Assembly: GCA_017475845.1 (NCBI GenBank)
Contig: JAFVEU010000301.1
Coordinates: 1 to 14,493, forward strand
DNA: 14,493 nucleotides
Direction of reading: 5' to 3'
DNA from: Lachnospiraceae bacterium
GTDB lineage: Bacteria; Bacillota; Clostridia; Lachnospirales; Lachnospiraceae
Below are positions 1 through 5,539 of this stretch, piece by piece (position 1 is the stretch's first letter; each line of letters starts with the position of its first letter). The translations under genes were made by a program, and so were the position numbers. The notes beneath the pieces were generated by a model. That model did not search any database, had not been told where the DNA came from, and saw only the letters and a list, made by a program, of their open reading frames with translations.

Positions 1-414
1 ATCTGCGGACTGATATACCATTTTATCCTTCATCCCCTGGGGCTCGATTACCTGAATACCATAGTGTTTATCCTGGTAATAGCGGCTCTGGTGCAGTTTG
101 TGGAGATGTTCTTAAAGAAGATGGTGCCCTCCCTTTACAAGGCTCTGGGTGTATATCTTCCGCTGATAACAACTAACTGTGCGGTTCTTGGAGCAGTGCT
201 CCTCAATGTGCAGAATGAATATAATGTGATCCAGGGTATTGTGAACGGTTTTGCTACCAGCGTGGGCTTTGCCATATCCATAATAATCCTTGCGGGTTTA
301 AGGGAGAAGATGCAGTATAACCGGATCCCCAAGGCGGTGAAGGGCTTCCCCTTTACCATGTTCACTGCCTGCCTTATGGCCATTGCATTCTGCGGATTTT
401 CGGGACTTAAATAG
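1..414 (+). CDS. rnfA: RnfA, ion-translocating ferredoxin:NAD+ oxidoreductase subunit A (5'-truncated by window)
   Basis: Membrane subunit of the Rnf complex, which couples oxidation of reduced ferredoxin to NAD+ reduction and export of Na+ or H+. The reading frame is open from the first base, so 137 C-terminal residues are visible; the family is usually about 190. The family hallmark LPLITTNCAVLG is present, and its Cys is known in Rnf/Nqr structures to help hold a membrane-embedded iron-sulfur cluster shared with RnfE. The Ala in NCAVLG favours RnfA over its paralogue RnfE. The remainder is several hydrophobic helices ending in FCGFSGLK. The stop lies six bases before rnfB, inside the rnfB ribosome binding site, so the two genes are in one operon. 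The rest of the Rnf genes would lie upstream, as in the clostridial order C-D-G-E-A-B. The first in-window GTG at 64 is an internal codon, not the start. Confidence 0.95.
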   Translation: MCGLIYHFILHPLGLDYLNTIVFILVIAALVQFVEMFLKKMVPSLYKALGVYLPLITTNCAVLGAVLLNVQNEYNVIQGIVNGFATSVGFAISIIILAGLREKMQYNRIPKAVKGFPFTMFTACLMAIAFCGFSGLK

Positions 415-418
415 GAGG
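413..418 (+). promoter_or_regulatory. Ribosome binding site of rnfB that decides between two adjacent ATGs
   Basis: A perfect AGGAGG overlaps the rnfA stop codon. It sits two bases before the ATG at 421 and five bases before the ATG at 424. The second ATG has the more usual spacing, so the protein probably begins at 424, one residue shorter than the longest reading. Confidence 0.7.
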
Positions 419-420
419 AG

Positions 421-1245
421 ATGATGGGAATTTTAATTGCGACCGTATGCGTGGCTGCTGTCGGTCTTTTGGTAGGAATATTCCTTAGTGTAGCCGGAAG
501 GGTCTTTTTTGTAGAGGTGGATGAGCGTGAAACTCTGGTTGCCGAGGCGCTTCCCGGTGCCAACTGCGGAGGCTGCGGTCAGGCGGGCTGTTCTGCCATG
601 GCCCATGCCATCGTTACCGGAGCGGCTCCCGTGAACGGCTGTCCCGTTGGCGGTGAGAGTGTTGCCGCAAAGATAGCAGAGATCATGGGACAGACCGTTG
701 AAGAGAGCGAACCGCAGGTGGCCTTTGTAAAATGTGCGGGAACCTGTAAAAAGGCAAAGGATCAGCACGATTATACCGGAGTTACGGATTGCAAGATGCT
801 CGCCATGGTGCCGGGAGGCGGCCCCAAGGCCTGCAGCTACGGCTGTCTCGGAGGCGGGACCTGTGAAAGGGTATGTCCTTTTGATGCCATCCATGTGGTG
901 GACGGCATTGCCGTGGTGGATGAGGATAAGTGCAAGGCCTGCGGAAAGTGCGTGGAGAACTGTCCCAGACATATGATAGAGCTTAAGCCAAAGAAGAACA
1001 GGCTCGCTGTTGCCTGCTCCTCAAAGGACAAGGGTCCTGCCCTTATGAAGGTCTGCTCTGCAGGCTGTATCGGCTGCGGACTCTGCGCAAAGAACTGTCC
1101 CAGTGATGCCATCCATGTAAATGATTTCCTGGCATCCATCGATTATGATAAGTGCGTAAGCTGCGGGATCTGCGCCGAAAAGTGTCCCAAGAAAGTTATT
1201 GTGAGGCTTGACAGGGAAGAGCTTTCAAAGGCAGTCGGAGAATGA
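421..1245 (+). CDS. rnfB: RnfB, polyferredoxin subunit of the Rnf complex
   Basis: Accepts electrons from soluble ferredoxin and passes them into the Rnf complex on the cytoplasmic face. The 274 residues begin with a membrane anchor (about 3-30). Next comes the RnfB-type Fe-S domain with Cys 49, 52, 57 and 74 (CGGCGQAGC, then a distant Cys). A Cys-rich stretch follows (105, 109, 124, 138, 142, 148, 152). Classical CxxCxxCxxxC clusters are at 171-181 (CKACGKCVENC), 216-226 (CIGCGLCAKNC) and 245-255 (CVSCGICAEKC). The number of clusters fits the longer clostridial and acetogen RnfB proteins rather than the shorter proteobacterial ones. The start is 421 or, more likely from spacing, 424. Its last four bases (ATGA) overlap the start of apbE, indicating translational coupling. 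Confidence 0.96.
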   Translation: MMGILIATVCVAAVGLLVGIFLSVAGRVFFVEVDERETLVAEALPGANCGGCGQAGCSAMAHAIVTGAAPVNGCPVGGESVAAKIAEIMGQTVEESEPQVAFVKCAGTCKKAKDQHDYTGVTDCKMLAMVPGGGPKACSYGCLGGGTCERVCPFDAIHVVDGIAVVDEDKCKACGKCVENCPRHMIELKPKKNRLAVACSSKDKGPALMKVCSAGCIGCGLCAKNCPSDAIHVNDFLASIDYDKCVSCGICAEKCPKKVIVRLDREELSKAVGE

Positions 1246-2273
1246 TCACCTTCAAGCGGTCAGTTAACGGGAAGCACGCATTATTTGCGTGCTTCCTGAT
1301 TTTTATAAGCTGCATGGCAGCCGGATGCAAAAGGGCTCCGGAAGCGGTGACAAGGACGGATTTTGTTCTGGATACGGTGGCCACCGTAACCATTTATGCG
1401 CAGGAAGAAAGAGATAAGGCGGAAGAAATACTTGACAGCGCTTTTTCTGAGATAAGGCGGTATGAAAAGCTTTTTTCAACCGAGATAGAAGGCTCCGACG
1501 TAATGAGGATAAATAACGCTGAGGGCGCAAAGACTTTTGTCTCTCCCGAAACCGCCGAGCTTATCGATATTGCCGTTAAATACAGCAGGCTTAGTGACGG
1601 AGCCTTTGATATCACCATAAGACCGGTATCAAAGCTATGGGATTTCAAGGATCCTGAAGCTGCACCCCCGGATGGTAAGGAGATAAAAAAGGCCTTAAAG
1701 CATGTGGGATACGAAAATATCATACTGGACAGGGAGGACAAAAGCGTGATCCTTTCGGACAGTGAGGCGGAGATAGACCTGGGTGGCATAGCCAAGGGGT
1801 ATATAGCTGACAGGATAAAGGAACTGCTTGTTGAAAAGGGCATAAGCTCTGCCATAATTAATCTTGGGGGAAATGTGCTGCTCGTAGGTTCAAAACCCGG
1901 GAACATCCCCTTTAAGGTTGGGATAGAAAAACCCTTTTCCGGGGAACAGATGATAAAGATCCTTGATATTTCCGATGTTTCCATGGTAACAAGCGGAAAT
2001 TACCAGAGATATTTTATCTATAGGGACCGGCTTTACCACCATATACTGGATACAGGGACAGGTTATCCGATAGAGAGCGCGCTTAATTCCGTAACAGTGC
2101 TTACGGAGCATTCAGTGGACGGGGATGCTCTTTCCACCGCATTTTTCTGTCTGGGGAGGGAAGGCTCCTCCGCTCTTATGGAAAAGCTTAAGGAACAGGG
2201 GATTGAAATAAAGGGTCTTTATTTCATTGATGATAAGGATCATATCGAGGTAGAATATGTCAATGCTCCGTGA
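1242..2273 (+). CDS. apbE: ApbE, FAD:protein FMN transferase (lipoprotein)
   Basis: Transfers FMN from FAD to a Ser/Thr of target proteins; the known targets include RnfG and RnfD, which fits its place directly after rnfB. The 343 residues begin with a basic/hydrophobic leader and a lipobox-like AAGC with Cys29, so the protein is probably an exported lipoprotein. ApbE motifs are clear: DLGGIAKGYIAD (179-190), INLGGN (206-211), TSGNYQRYF (250-258), HHILDTGTGYP (266-276) and the metal-binding DGDALST (293-299). The length is normal for the family. The ATG overlaps the rnfB stop (ATGA), so the two are translationally coupled. The 3' end overlaps the next gene by 17 bases. Confidence 0.95.
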   Translation: MITFKRSVNGKHALFACFLIFISCMAAGCKRAPEAVTRTDFVLDTVATVTIYAQEERDKAEEILDSAFSEIRRYEKLFSTEIEGSDVMRINNAEGAKTFVSPETAELIDIAVKYSRLSDGAFDITIRPVSKLWDFKDPEAAPPDGKEIKKALKHVGYENIILDREDKSVILSDSEAEIDLGGIAKGYIADRIKELLVEKGISSAIINLGGNVLLVGSKPGNIPFKVGIEKPFSGEQMIKILDISDVSMVTSGNYQRYFIYRDRLYHHILDTGTGYPIESALNSVTVLTEHSVDGDALSTAFFCLGREGSSALMEKLKEQGIEIKGLYFIDDKDHIEVEYVNAP

Positions 2274-3441
2274 TGATGATGAAGACTATATGGAAATAAG
2301 AAAGGAAAAAAAGGGTATAGTCCTGGGACTCTTTCTTGCGGTTTCCGCGGTGATCCTGGTGCTGACCCTTACCTTTGCCATGAACAAAAAGCCGGAGAAG
2401 CCACCTCAGGCCGTAAAGGGCAAAGAGGATAAGGCGGCGACGGAGGAGGATATCTCCTTATCCGAAACCGCAGGAAGCAAAAGAACCAGCAATGAGCTGT
2501 CCTTCTGGCATATGTATGACAGGGATGAGGAAAAGAACACCGTGGTTCCCGACGTAAGCGATCCCGGAGAGGATGACCGGGTAAAGGAGAGATTTGTCCC
2601 CGAGGAGAAGGAAACCCCGTCCGATAACGCACTTTCGGAAAACTCGGCAGGATCACAGCAGCATGAGAGGGATACGGTATCCGAAAATGTCTTTGATATA
2701 AATGAATTAAGCGAAGGAGAGGCCCGGTTTGTGGATATAGACACCAGGATCCCGGGACATAACCGCTTTGATGAGGGCTTTGAAAATGAAGGTATCTGGA
2801 AGGATTATGCCTTGAACGGGAGAAAAACCAGCTTCAGGGGCATAGACGTTTCTTCATACCAGAAGGATATAGAATGGGACAGGGTGGCTGCCGCGGGAGT
2901 GGATTTTGCCATGCTGAGAGTGGGCTCCAGAGGCTACAGCTCCGGAAAGGTGGTATTGGACGAGAGCCTCTTAAACAATATGAGAGGCTGCTCCGATAAT
3001 TCAATAAAGATCGGACTTTATTTCCAGTCCCAGGCGGTGAATGTCATTGAAGCTGTGGAAGAGGCCAATTACTGCGTGGCTTCCATAAACGGATACAACG
3101 TGGAATATCCAATAGTGTTCAGTTCGGAATCCATAATAAACGACAGCTTCAGGACAGAGAACCTTACTAAGGAGGAGCTTTCAGCCATAGCAAGGGCCTT
3201 CTGCGATACCGTGCGGCTCTACGGCTATAAGCCCATGATCGCTGCCACAAAGAAGCAGTTTGCCCTTAAGATGGATCTTTTGTCCTTAAACGGTTACGAC
3301 CTCTGGTTATATGATACGGATGATATCTCGGTATTTCCGTACCGATATAACATGTGGCAGTATAATGTGACGGGAGAGGTGGAAGGAATAGAAGGGCCGG
3401 CGGATCTGGACATTGCCTTCGTGGACTATTCGGTAAAGTAA
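2257..3441 (+). CDS. Membrane-anchored GH25 (lysozyme-like) protein with acidic linker
   Basis: GH25 enzymes cleave the beta-1,4 bond between MurNAc and GlcNAc in peptidoglycan. The 394 residues have a short cytoplasmic start, one membrane helix (about 20-41), a charged low-complexity linker rich in Asp, Glu, Ser and Lys (about 43-190), and a C-terminal GH25 domain (about 193-394). Family signatures are GIDVSSYQ (195-202, Asp197), RVGSRGY (221-227), YPIVFSSE (284-291, Glu291) and DLDIAF (383-388). The Asp normally two residues before the catalytic Glu (DxE) is Ser289 here, so activity may be altered or lost. The ATG at 2257 has GAGG six bases upstream and lies inside apbE, coupling it to the Rnf/ApbE operon. 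ATGs at 2263 and 2290 are less well supported. It is anchored outside the cell with a long spacer, so it may bind or trim cell wall. Confidence 0.88.
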   Translation: MSMLRDDDEDYMEIRKEKKGIVLGLFLAVSAVILVLTLTFAMNKKPEKPPQAVKGKEDKAATEEDISLSETAGSKRTSNELSFWHMYDRDEEKNTVVPDVSDPGEDDRVKERFVPEEKETPSDNALSENSAGSQQHERDTVSENVFDINELSEGEARFVDIDTRIPGHNRFDEGFENEGIWKDYALNGRKTSFRGIDVSSYQKDIEWDRVAAAGVDFAMLRVGSRGYSSGKVVLDESLLNNMRGCSDNSIKIGLYFQSQAVNVIEAVEEANYCVASINGYNVEYPIVFSSESIINDSFRTENLTKEELSAIARAFCDTVRLYGYKPMIAATKKQFALKMDLLSLNGYDLWLYDTDDISVFPYRYNMWQYNVTGEVEGIEGPADLDIAFVDYSVK

Positions 3442-3450
3442 GCGTAACGC

Positions 3451-3486
3451 CATCTGTCCGGCAGGAATATTCCTGCCGGACAGATG
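3451..3486. terminator. Perfect 18+18 base palindrome between convergent genes, possible bidirectional terminator
   Basis: CATCTGTCCGGCAGGAAT (3451-3468) is followed directly by its exact reverse complement (3469-3486). It lies in the 52-base gap between the stop of the GH25 gene and the stop of the minus-strand AP2/HNH gene, where a shared terminator would be expected. There is no T-run on either strand, so it is not a textbook Rho-independent terminator. It could instead be a 3'-end stabilising hairpin or a cruciform. Confidence 0.6.
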
Positions 3487-3493
3487 ATAAACC

Positions 3494-4297
3494 TCAGTCT
3501 TTAGTCACTGATGATACGTATTTCAGGAAGCTTTCGGGAAGGATTGTATTTTCGAATATTTCATCATATTCTTCGGAAGACAGGTCAGCTATGAAATTAG
3601 CCGGTATATCCTTTTTTATGCCGGCTTTTTTTAATGCCTTTCTGGCTTTGTTGAAGGCTATGGCCGCCTTTTCTTCGGAATCGAAGATCCCAAGGTTATA
3701 GTATCCTCTCACGTGGATCAGGGCCCGGTATTTTTTCGGGATCGTGTTCTCGATCAGCTCCACTCCCATGTAACGGTTGATTATCTCCAGGTTTTCATAG
3801 CGGTAATCCGTTTCATCACCGTTCTTAAAGCGGAAATCCCTTCCGGGAACGGAGAAGGGATGGAGACCGTACCTTTGGTGAACGGACATCTGGGTGCCGT
3901 AGTTCTCCACAAAGAGGTGGCCGCCTCTCCTCTGTATCCTGTGCTGGGAATAGAAGAAAAGGTCGTCCGTATCAAATTTTAATTCCGTTTCCCTGTCCAG
4001 GAAATAGGAAAAGTATCTCTGGTGGAGATAGACGGGGTTATGGAAATACACTCCGTTATCCCTGAAATTTATCAATATTATGAATTTGTCGTAGGGAATG
4101 GTGTTAAAGGACCCGTATTCATTTATGCCCTTATTTCCCTTAAGGAGAGCGGCAGCAGCTTCATATCTTCCGGCGGCGGTATCAAGGTCATCACAGCTGC
4201 CGAGACTGATATGCCGACCTTTATAGGTGATGGAGATCCTGTAATATTCACTTCCGTTTTTCTTTACGGCCCTGTAAACGCCGGTGGGCATGCTCAT
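3494..4297 (-). CDS. AP2-like DNA-binding protein with degenerate HNH core
   Basis: The function is not established. The 267 residues show an N-terminal AP2/ERF-like domain (about 6-54; YRAV, then YRISI and RHISLGSCDDLDTAAGRYEA). A second AP2-like unit lies near the C-terminus (about 189-236; YRALIHV, LGIFDSEEKAAIAFNKA, PANF). Between them an HNH_3-like stretch ends in RFKNGDETDYRYENLEII (156-173). In active HNH enzymes of the AP2-HNH type this reads roughly DHINGN..DNR.ENL; here Phe157 replaces the catalytic His and Asp161 and Tyr165 replace Asn, so nuclease activity is doubtful. Such proteins are related to phage and mobile homing endonucleases, so this may be a domesticated DNA-binding regulator. 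The ATG at 4297 has AGGAG nine bases upstream (4307-4311). It stands alone on the minus strand, divergent from the hydrolase at 4653. Confidence 0.75.
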   Translation of the reverse strand: MSMPTGVYRAVKKNGSEYYRISITYKGRHISLGSCDDLDTAAGRYEAAAALLKGNKGINEYGSFNTIPYDKFIILINFRDNGVYFHNPVYLHQRYFSYFLDRETELKFDTDDLFFYSQHRIQRRGGHLFVENYGTQMSVHQRYGLHPFSVPGRDFRFKNGDETDYRYENLEIINRYMGVELIENTIPKKYRALIHVRGYYNLGIFDSEEKAAIAFNKARKALKKAGIKKDIPANFIADLSSEEYDEIFENTILPESFLKYVSSVTKD

Positions 4298-4317
4298 TGT
4301 TTAAATCTCCTAAAGGG

Positions 4318-4351
4318 AAAAACCTTGAATTCACGGGGAATCCTCAAGGTT
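4318..4351 (-). promoter_or_regulatory. Terminator-like hairpin in the leader of the AP2/HNH gene
   Basis: On the minus strand AACCTTGA (4351-4344) pairs with TCAAGGTT (4328-4321). An inner ATTC/GAAT stem extends it (4341-4338 with 4332-4329, two-base bulge, five-base loop). Five T residues follow (4322-4318), just before the AGGAG ribosome binding site. This has the shape of an intrinsic terminator placed between the transcript start and the start codon, so it could act as an attenuator. It could also end an upstream minus-strand transcript. Confidence 0.5.
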
Positions 4352-4358
4352 ACAAAAT

Positions 4359-4394
4359 AAATAGTTAACATAAGCGTAAATTATTTAACTATTT
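4359..4394. repeat. Inverted repeat AAATAGTTAA / TTAACTATTT in the divergent intergenic region
   Basis: A perfect 10-base inverted repeat (4359-4368 and 4385-4394) with a 16-base spacer lies upstream of the AP2/HNH gene. Centre-to-centre spacing of the arms is 26 bases. It may be an operator for a dimeric regulator, possibly the AP2 protein itself. The surrounding sequence is very AT-rich, so a chance match is possible. I found no convincing sigma-A promoter for the minus-strand gene here. Confidence 0.35.
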
Positions 4395-4407
4395 TCATTA
4401 TTATTAC

Positions 4408-4428
4408 TATACAAAAGCGTATACAAAA
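4408..4428. repeat. 9-base direct repeat TATACAAAA, period 12
   Basis: TATACAAAA occurs at 4408-4416 and again at 4420-4428, separated by GCG. It belongs to a wider set of ACAAA motifs all on the plus strand of this gap (starting at 4352, 4411, 4423, 4453, 4496, 4505, 4517 and 4528). The rest of 4352-4524 holds no gene-sized reading frame and no other structure I can support. Confidence 0.4.
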
Positions 4429-4491
4429 TAATAACATAACAGGTAATTTAATACAAATTATCGAAGGCTCCCGGGAGAATAATTGCATGAT

Positions 4492-4532
4492 AATTACAAA
4501 AATTACAAACTCTGTAACAAATCCTTAACAAA
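4492..4532 (+). promoter_or_regulatory. ACAAA direct repeats with WalR/OmpR-family-like box at the hydrolase promoter
   Basis: AATTACAAA is repeated in tandem (4492-4500, 4501-4509). It is followed by TGTAAC, five bases, CTTAAC (4513-4518 and 4524-4529). The latter matches 10 of 12 defined positions of the published WalR (YycF) direct repeat TGTWAH-N5-TGTWAH and overlaps the -35 element. WalKR is known to control cell-wall hydrolase genes in Firmicutes, which makes the match relevant. In AT-rich DNA it could still be chance. Confidence 0.35.
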
Positions 4533-4553
4533 TTGAAATCAAGATGATATAAT
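4525..4553 (+). promoter_or_regulatory. Strong sigma-A promoter of the SleB-type hydrolase gene
   Basis: The -35 TTAACA (4525-4530), a 17-base spacer and the -10 TATAAT (4548-4553), preceded by TGA giving an extended -10, form a near-consensus promoter. The predicted transcript start near 4560 leaves a 5' leader of about 93 bases before the ATG at 4653. Confidence 0.8.
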
Positions 4554-4612
4554 TCTGTTTGTCAGGATGAAGAGTATACGTTTAAGTTAAGCAATTTCAA
4601 AGGAAAACAGAT

Positions 4613-4631
4613 CGGTACGGGGGAGGTACCG
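4613..4631 (+). promoter_or_regulatory. Leader hairpin with G-rich loop upstream of the hydrolase gene
   Basis: CGGTAC (4613-4618) and GTACCG (4626-4631) form a perfect six-base stem around the loop GGGGGAG. The loop itself resembles a ribosome binding site, but the working one is AGGAG at 4642-4646, six bases before the ATG. The hairpin could affect translation or mRNA stability. I do not recognise a known riboswitch in this roughly 90-base leader. Confidence 0.45.
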
Positions 4632-4652
4632 TGACGAGGATAGGAGCAGATA

Positions 4653-5441
4653 ATGAATACGAAGACATTAAATAAAAACATCATAGTTCTGTTAGCTTTA
4701 TTTGCGGCAGTACTCATGACTGTGATCGCGTTTGATTTGAGAAAGGCCCATGCCGACGAGATCGCACCTGCAGTAGTTGCTGGAGATGCGGATAATGATG
4801 GAATAGCGGATTCGGTGGAGGCAGAGATCGCCGCACAGCAGAAGGCTTCGGAAGAAGCAAAGCTTCAGGCGGAAGCACAGATCGCCGCACAGCAGAAGGC
4901 TGCCGAAGAAGCAAGGATCAAGGCTGAAAAAGAGATCGAAGAACAGAAGAGAGCCGTCGAGGCTGAGCAGAAGAGGATAGAAGCCGAGAACAAGGCCAGG
5001 GAAGAAGAGATCGCAAGGAAAAAGGCCGAGGAAGAAGCCAGGAAACAGGCAGAAGAAGAGCAGAGGAAGTTTGAGGAATCTCTTTCAGCAACCGGAATGT
5101 CCGATGAGGATTTCAATGCTCTCTGCAAGATAGTTCAGGCTGAGGACGGTCACGATACCATAGAGGGCAGGATCGGTATTGCCAATGTTATCCTGAACAG
5201 GGTGCGCAGTCCCCTGTATCCCAATACCATTATGGGAGTGATCACGGCACCGGGACAGTTTGGTCCGGTTTCCAGCGGCAAGTTTGCGGCAGCGATCCCC
5301 TCCGCCAGCACCATAAGTGCCGTTAAAAAGGCAGTTGCGGGAGCCAATACCGTAGGAAACGCACTTTATTTTCACAGAGGTACCAGCTTTGGAAACAGAA
5401 CATTTATCACAATGGCGGGTGCCCACGGGTTCTTTGCTTAA
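4653..5441 (+). CDS. Exported SleB-type cell-wall hydrolase with coiled coil
   Basis: The Hydrolase_2 (SleB/CwlJ) fold is known for lytic cleavage of peptidoglycan in spore cortex and vegetative wall. The 262 residues show a signal peptide ending in KAHA (cleavage after about 34), a short acidic DADNDGIAD loop (45-53) of the type-3 thrombospondin/calcium-loop kind, an Ala/Glu/Lys-rich coiled coil (about 55-143), and the hydrolase domain (about 150-262). Key sequences are QAEDGHDTIEG (162-172, with the expected catalytic Glu164), GIANVILNRV (175-184), PGQFGPV (200-206) and the C-terminal GNALYFHRG and AHGFF. It has its own strong promoter and terminator, so it is a single-gene unit. The start is supported by AGGAG six bases upstream. 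A role in vegetative wall remodelling is more likely than spore germination given the coiled coil and the promoter, but this is inference. Confidence 0.9.
   Translation: MNTKTLNKNIIVLLALFAAVLMTVIAFDLRKAHADEIAPAVVAGDADNDGIADSVEAEIAAQQKASEEAKLQAEAQIAAQQKAAEEARIKAEKEIEEQKRAVEAEQKRIEAENKAREEEIARKKAEEEARKQAEEEQRKFEESLSATGMSDEDFNALCKIVQAEDGHDTIEGRIGIANVILNRVRSPLYPNTIMGVITAPGQFGPVSSGKFAAAIPSASTISAVKKAVAGANTVGNALYFHRGTSFGNRTFITMAGAHGFFA
4825..4901 (+). repeat. 54-base tandem duplication inside the hydrolase coiled coil
   Basis: A 23-base stretch encoding IAAQQKA occurs identically at 4825-4847 and 4879-4901, offset by 54 bases (18 residues). It reflects recent duplication of a coiled-coil segment. 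Such repeats may vary in copy number between strains. Confidence 0.7.
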
Positions 5442-5485
5442 GGATTGTAAAAATTGTTAACTTCTTCATAAAAAATTTTTCAACG

Positions 5486-5520
5486 AAAGGAACCTGTCGG
5501 TTTGCGGACAGGCTCCTTTT
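5486..5520 (+). terminator. Intrinsic terminator of the hydrolase gene
   Basis: AAAGGA (5486-5491) and CCTGTC (5493-5498) pair with GACAGG (5507-5512) and TCCTTT (5514-5519), with one A/C mismatch and an eight-base loop. A T-run (TTTT) ends at 5520. It begins 45 bases after the hydrolase stop codon and also contains the -35 element of the thrC promoter. Confidence 0.8.
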
Positions 5521-5530
5521 GTGTTATACT
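5502..5530 (+). promoter_or_regulatory. Promoter of thrC nested in the upstream terminator
   Basis: The -35 TTGCGG (5502-5507), a 17-base spacer and the -10 TATACT (5525-5530) preceded by TGT give an extended -10. The expected transcript start is about 5537-5540, at or within three bases of the thrC ATG. The -35 lies in the loop and descending arm of the terminator hairpin of the preceding gene. Confidence 0.65.
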
Positions 5531-5539
5531 CTTACCGTT

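Noticed and set aside
433..972. Long minus-strand frame opposite rnfB
   Set aside because: A mirror of the Cys- and Gly-rich rnfB coding sequence with no independent signal.
4560..4652. c-di-AMP (ydaO) riboswitch upstream of the cell-wall hydrolase
   Set aside because: Hydrolase genes often carry this riboswitch, but the leader is only about 90 bases and I could not find the conserved ydaO core sequences; only a simple six-base hairpin is present.
4705..5100. Mobile or CRISPR-like repeat in the hydrolase gene
   Set aside because: The repetition is in frame, encodes a coiled coil and has only one exact 23-base duplication, so it is protein repetition rather than an array.
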